In this document: positions 61,027 to 64,000 of the stretch, piece after piece | Numbering within the stretch: the stretch's first letter is position 1 | How the letters are laid out: the number at the start of each line of letters is the position of its first letter | Source of the DNA: JANNVK01 sp031430435 | GTDB lineage: Bacteria; Acidobacteriota; Blastocatellia; Pyrinomonadales; Pyrinomonadaceae | Direction: 5' to 3' | DNA length: 64,000 bases | Assembly: GCA_031430435.1 (NCBI GenBank) | Contig: JANPBM010000121.1 | Coordinates: 62,001-126,000, forward strand | Notes under the pieces: model-generated | The model's input: only the letters and a program-made list of their open reading frames with translations | What the model was told of the DNA's origin: nothing | Databases searched by the model: none | Translations under genes and position numbers: made by a program

Positions 61027-62250
61027 ATGACGATTACAAAACAATACAAATTAAACTATTTTGACGCGACTGAAAATTCCAATAAGGTTTGGATCGGCGA
61101 AGCATACAGCAATGGAGATTTTATTACTCGATATGGCAGAGTCCGCGACGGGGCAACTTTAGCGGTTTCGCAAAAGAATCTTGGTGAGACTTGGATTGCC
61201 GAATCTGCACTTGAAAGTAAAAAACGTGAGAAATTGAAAAAAGGCTACCGCGAAACATCGGTCGTCGGAAATACAGAAACGCAGGTTTTCAGCTCAAGCA
61301 CAAAACCGCAGGAATTATCGAAAATCGCGGTTGAACAAATCGCCGGAACAACCGACAAAACCACCGCCGAATTAATCAAGTACTTAGCAGAAGTAAATAT
61401 TCATAACATTACCCACGCGACAAATATCAAATACGATGCCGCCAATGCGACATTTAAAACACCGCTCGGAGTTTTGACACCGGATGCGGTTGCTGAAGCT
61501 CGCGGATTATTGAATCAAATTTCAAAGCTGAATAAATCTCATTTGAAGGACGCTTCGAGAGTTGAAAAAATCCGTGATTATTTTCAACTGGTGCCGAAAG
61601 ATTTTGGTGTCAAAATTCCGCCGGCAAGCGAACTTTTAGCCGACAAAAAAGCTATCGGCGAACAATCTGCAATTCTTGATGCACTCAACTCGGCAATAAC
61701 TTTGCAATCGCCGCAAACAGAAGCCGACAAAATGTTTCGCTGTAAATTAACTAAAGTGCCGCATTGGACCGAAGAAGGCAAACAAGCCTTCCGCGAAGTA
61801 AAGAGTTTGTTTGAAAAGTCTCGAAATTCGTCGCATCAAACATCGGGTTTGAAATTAGTCAGACTCTACGAGATTGAGATTGAAAATATGAAAGCTGATT
61901 TCGAGAAGGTTTCCGCAAAAATCGGAAATGTGGAAACTAATTTATGGCACGGAACGAAGGCTTCAAACCTTTTAAGTATTTTGAAAAGCGGTTTGCAAAT
62001 TCCTAAATCAAGCGATTCTCATTGCACGGGAAGAATGTTTGGCGACGGTATTTACACTTCGAACCAAAGCACAAAAGCATTAAATTACGCGACCGACTAT
62101 TGGAATAAAAGCGGAAACCGAAACCAGCGAACATTTATGTTTTTGACGGAAGTCGCACTTGGGAAAACCAACAAACCGAAAACACGAAACGGCAGTTTTC
62201 CGAAAGCCGGAACAAACTCAACGTGGTTGAGCCGGGAACGTGCGGAGTGA
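61027..62250 (+). CDS. WGR-domain poly(ADP-ribose) polymerase, frameshifted near its end
   Basis: 407 residues as read. Residues ~1-85 are a WGR domain (KVWIGEAYSNGDFITRYGRV). A helical PARP regulatory-type domain covers ~95-225. The catalytic domain has His308 in NLWHGTKASNLL and Tyr343 in FGDGIYTSNQSTKALNYATD. The frame then ends at TWLSRERAE, before the catalytic Glu. The expected ending, NHECIVYQTSQINLKYLCEF, is present downstream in another frame (62226-62324). One base appears missing after TGG at 62224-62226. So the gene is either decayed, a sequencing error, or uses frameshifting. PARPs of this shape add ADP-ribose in DNA damage responses. Confidence 0.85.
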   Translation: MTITKQYKLNYFDATENSNKVWIGEAYSNGDFITRYGRVRDGATLAVSQKNLGETWIAESALESKKREKLKKGYRETSVVGNTETQVFSSSTKPQELSKIAVEQIAGTTDKTTAELIKYLAEVNIHNITHATNIKYDAANATFKTPLGVLTPDAVAEARGLLNQISKLNKSHLKDASRVEKIRDYFQLVPKDFGVKIPPASELLADKKAIGEQSAILDALNSAITLQSPQTEADKMFRCKLTKVPHWTEEGKQAFREVKSLFEKSRNSSHQTSGLKLVRLYEIEIENMKADFEKVSAKIGNVETNLWHGTKASNLLSILKSGLQIPKSSDSHCTGRMFGDGIYTSNQSTKALNYATDYWNKSGNRNQRTFMFLTEVALGKTNKPKTRNGSFPKAGTNSTWLSRERAE

Positions 62251-62324
62251 TGAATCACGAGTGCATCGTGTATCAGACATCGCAAATCAATCTGAAGTAT
62301 TTGTGCGAATTTGCGGCAATTTAA
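62226..62324 (+). pseudogene. Out-of-frame C-terminal segment of the PARP gene
   Basis: From GTT at 62226 to TAA at 62322-62324 this frame encodes VEPGTCGVMNHECIVY and then QTSQINLKYLCEF. It matches the end of PARP catalytic domains, where Glu in NHECIVY (62259-62261) is the third residue of the H-Y-E triad. It directly continues STW of the upstream frame if one G is restored. Confidence 0.75.
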
Positions 62325-62328
62325 AATC

Positions 62329-64000
62329 TTACATTCCGCCGACATCTTGTCCGCAAGGCGAAAAACCTGCGTTTCGCGTAAATCCGTATCCGTAATAAGA
62401 ATATGGATTACACGGATGCGGCGTGTAGGTTGAACCCGATGTTCCGCCAACCGTTCCCGATGGCGGCGGCGGATTGTTAGTTCCGGCGTTTGGGTCGCTT
62501 GTCAGCGTATTTTGAACGGTTGGTTCGCTTTGCCGAACTTCATCGTTATATTGTGCAGTTAAATAGAGTTGTCCATTCAGTTTGATTGTTTGCGTTGCTG
62601 TATGTGCAAGTTTTTGAATTCGCAGAGGCATATAATTCACCGCAAAACCTGCGGTTGAATCGCCCGAAGTATGCCGAACGGCAACAACATCGCCGACTTG
62701 CAGAAGCGTTGCCTCGCCGTAACTTTCCCAAGATGCCCAAAAGTCGCAATCTCGAAATTCAATCAATTTTGATTTCGTCAGTCGCAAAATTTGATTTGTG
62801 TTATCAACTCCCGTGCCGTCAAAATCGTACGTATTTTGCGTTCCGAGCAGTTTTTCGGCATGTCTGGCTTTTCTCAAAATTTCAGTTGTCGCAAAGTCAT
62901 CAACGGCATTTATATAAGTTGCTTTGATTCGTGTTGTTTCATTATACTCATCTTCGTTCCATCGAAAACTACCTTGTTTGATATTATCAAGCTTCAAATC
63001 TCCGCAATCTTCAAACACATATTCAACTCTGATATTTTCTTCGCCTTGAACGTGGTCGTGAAGCAAATTTGAATCAAGTTCTAAAAAGCCTTGCGTGCAA
63101 AGAAAAGTAATCGAATTTCCGACAGCTTCAGCGATAATGTATCTGCCGAGAGTCGGTTGAGCATTTATCTGCCCTGCCAACATCGCCGCCGCAGATTCTA
63201 ATGTATCGCCTGCTTCACAAGTGTAATAAGCCGAAATTCCGTCAATAATTACACCGACTTGCGAATTTACCGAAACTGTTCCCGAAAGAGTTAAATTTGC
63301 AGTTGACGGTGTTGAAATGTTTCCCCCCGAAAATGTTGCCGAACCTGACAAAGTAACTGTGCCGGTTTCAATTTGCGTAATTACTGTGCCGTTACAAGCT
63401 GTTGAATAACGATAATTTATGACTTTATGGGGTTCTGCATTCGGTGTTCCGTTGCCGACAATAATAAATCCGCGTTTGTCTTGAATCCAATTCCGCAAAT
63501 CGTCAACAGGCAAAAGATTTGTGCCAAATGCTGTATTTTGCCGAGTGTAAGCGTGATCAACCGCAGTTTCTACATTAACTTCAGTTTCGCCTTTTTCGTT
63601 GACGGCAAGGTAGCCTTGAAAAGACGGCAAAACAGTTTTGTGAATAAAGTCTTTTAAGCCGACTTGTTCACGAAGATAAATATTGGTCGTGTAACGCCGT
63701 CGCAGATAAATAATCGGATTGACGGCACTTGGCGGAAATAACGGGTCGTGCCAATCAATATACGCATCAAGCATATCCGGCGGATCGGAAAACGGCGGTA
63801 ATTGTCCGAATTCATTTCGGTAGTGATAACCCGAAATAATACCTGTGCTGCGAAATCGGCGAAATTGCGAATTGTAAAGAGGTTGTTCTGATTGAGGTAA
63901 AACCGCACGTTCGCTGTTTGTGCGGTCTTCGATAATTTGATTGCAGATATTCGCTGCTTTAATTGTTGCAGAATCTGCCCAATAATCTGCTTTTTTATCG
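62329..64000 (-). CDS. Possible phage tail-associated protein, partial
   Basis: Reading leftwards the frame is open from base 63999 to the stop at 62329, 556 residues, with no start inside the window needed (ATG 63774 is internal). It is a long beta-rich protein. Its middle contains a Ser/Thr/Gly-rich segment (TVTLSGSATFSGGNISTPS) and the second half GEATLLQVGDVVAVRHTSGD, resembling the GDVV strand motif of tail-tip or baseplate proteins. The tail is Pro/Gly-rich and ends CNPYSYYGYGFTRNAGFSPC. I cannot name a family with certainty. It converges with the PARP gene. More tail genes would be expected to the right. Confidence 0.5.
   Translation of the reverse strand, partial: DKKADYWADSATIKAANICNQIIEDRTNSERAVLPQSEQPLYNSQFRRFRSTGIISGYHYRNEFGQLPPFSDPPDMLDAYIDWHDPLFPPSAVNPIIYLRRRYTTNIYLREQVGLKDFIHKTVLPSFQGYLAVNEKGETEVNVETAVDHAYTRQNTAFGTNLLPVDDLRNWIQDKRGFIIVGNGTPNAEPHKVINYRYSTACNGTVITQIETGTVTLSGSATFSGGNISTPSTANLTLSGTVSVNSQVGVIIDGISAYYTCEAGDTLESAAAMLAGQINAQPTLGRYIIAEAVGNSITFLCTQGFLELDSNLLHDHVQGEENIRVEYVFEDCGDLKLDNIKQGSFRWNEDEYNETTRIKATYINAVDDFATTEILRKARHAEKLLGTQNTYDFDGTGVDNTNQILRLTKSKLIEFRDCDFWASWESYGEATLLQVGDVVAVRHTSGDSTAGFAVNYMPLRIQKLAHTATQTIKLNGQLYLTAQYNDEVRQSEPTVQNTLTSDPNAGTNNPPPPSGTVGGTSGSTYTPHPCNPYSYYGYGFTRNAGFSPCGQDVGGM

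Overview
The window looks like chromosomal DNA of a low-GC acidobacterium, probably class Blastocatellia near Pyrinomonadaceae. That is inference, not a database result. It rests on an exosortase/exopolysaccharide locus, an Oar-like TonB-dependent receptor with a carboxypeptidase-type N-terminal domain, LTD/FG-GAP and YCF48-like secreted proteins, and a sigma factor/TPR-CHAT gene set. I saw no tRNA, rRNA, insertion sequence or CRISPR array.

Layout. 1-2.5 kb: end of an MFS transporter, a degenerate ~21-bp tandem array, a hypothetical protein and a stub of a sugar dehydrogenase. 2.6-17.7 kb: xseB and ispA, then an exosortase-type EPS locus on the + strand (exosortase-EpsI fusion, PrsT-like TPR lipoprotein, a 59-residue protein shaped like a PEP-CTERM tail, Wzz-like chain-length protein, ExeA-like ATPase, tyrosine kinase, sugar-phosphate transferase, SLBB export protein, two secreted repeat proteins). 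17.7-27.4 kb: a small ORF behind competing hairpins, a Gfo/Idh/MocA oxidoreductase, a CheA-like kinase, nusB, ribH, a DUF5916-type protein and the large receptor.

27.5-32.1 kb: a second ~21-bp array, then hspR, dnaJ, a MazF-like toxin with its antitoxin, and dnaK; the toxin-antitoxin pair sits where grpE often lies. 32.4-38.9 kb: an AT-rich operon-like set read from the sigma factor: ECF-like sigma factor, membrane TPR-CHAT protease-like protein, unknown protein, caspase-like protease. This is the best candidate for an undescribed stress or cell-death system. 39.3-46.4 kb: a compact his operon in the order GDCBHAF(IE), preceded by a histidine-rich leader peptide and a terminator hairpin, i.e. 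an attenuator.

46.5-60.7 kb: a zinc-ribbon-like protein, an FHA/M15-like envelope protein, a lytic transglycosylase, wecB, asparaginase, ASCH and ATP-grasp proteins, pyrE, a DEDDh exonuclease, a TPR/TonB-C-like protein, an MFS transporter, yacG and a helical-repeat membrane protein. 60.7-64 kb: a WGR-PARP gene whose last segment, with the catalytic Glu, is in another frame, facing a possible phage-tail-type gene that runs off the window.

The EPS genes, oxidoreductase and wecB could serve one surface-polysaccharide pathway; Wzx, Wzy and most glycosyltransferases are not here.
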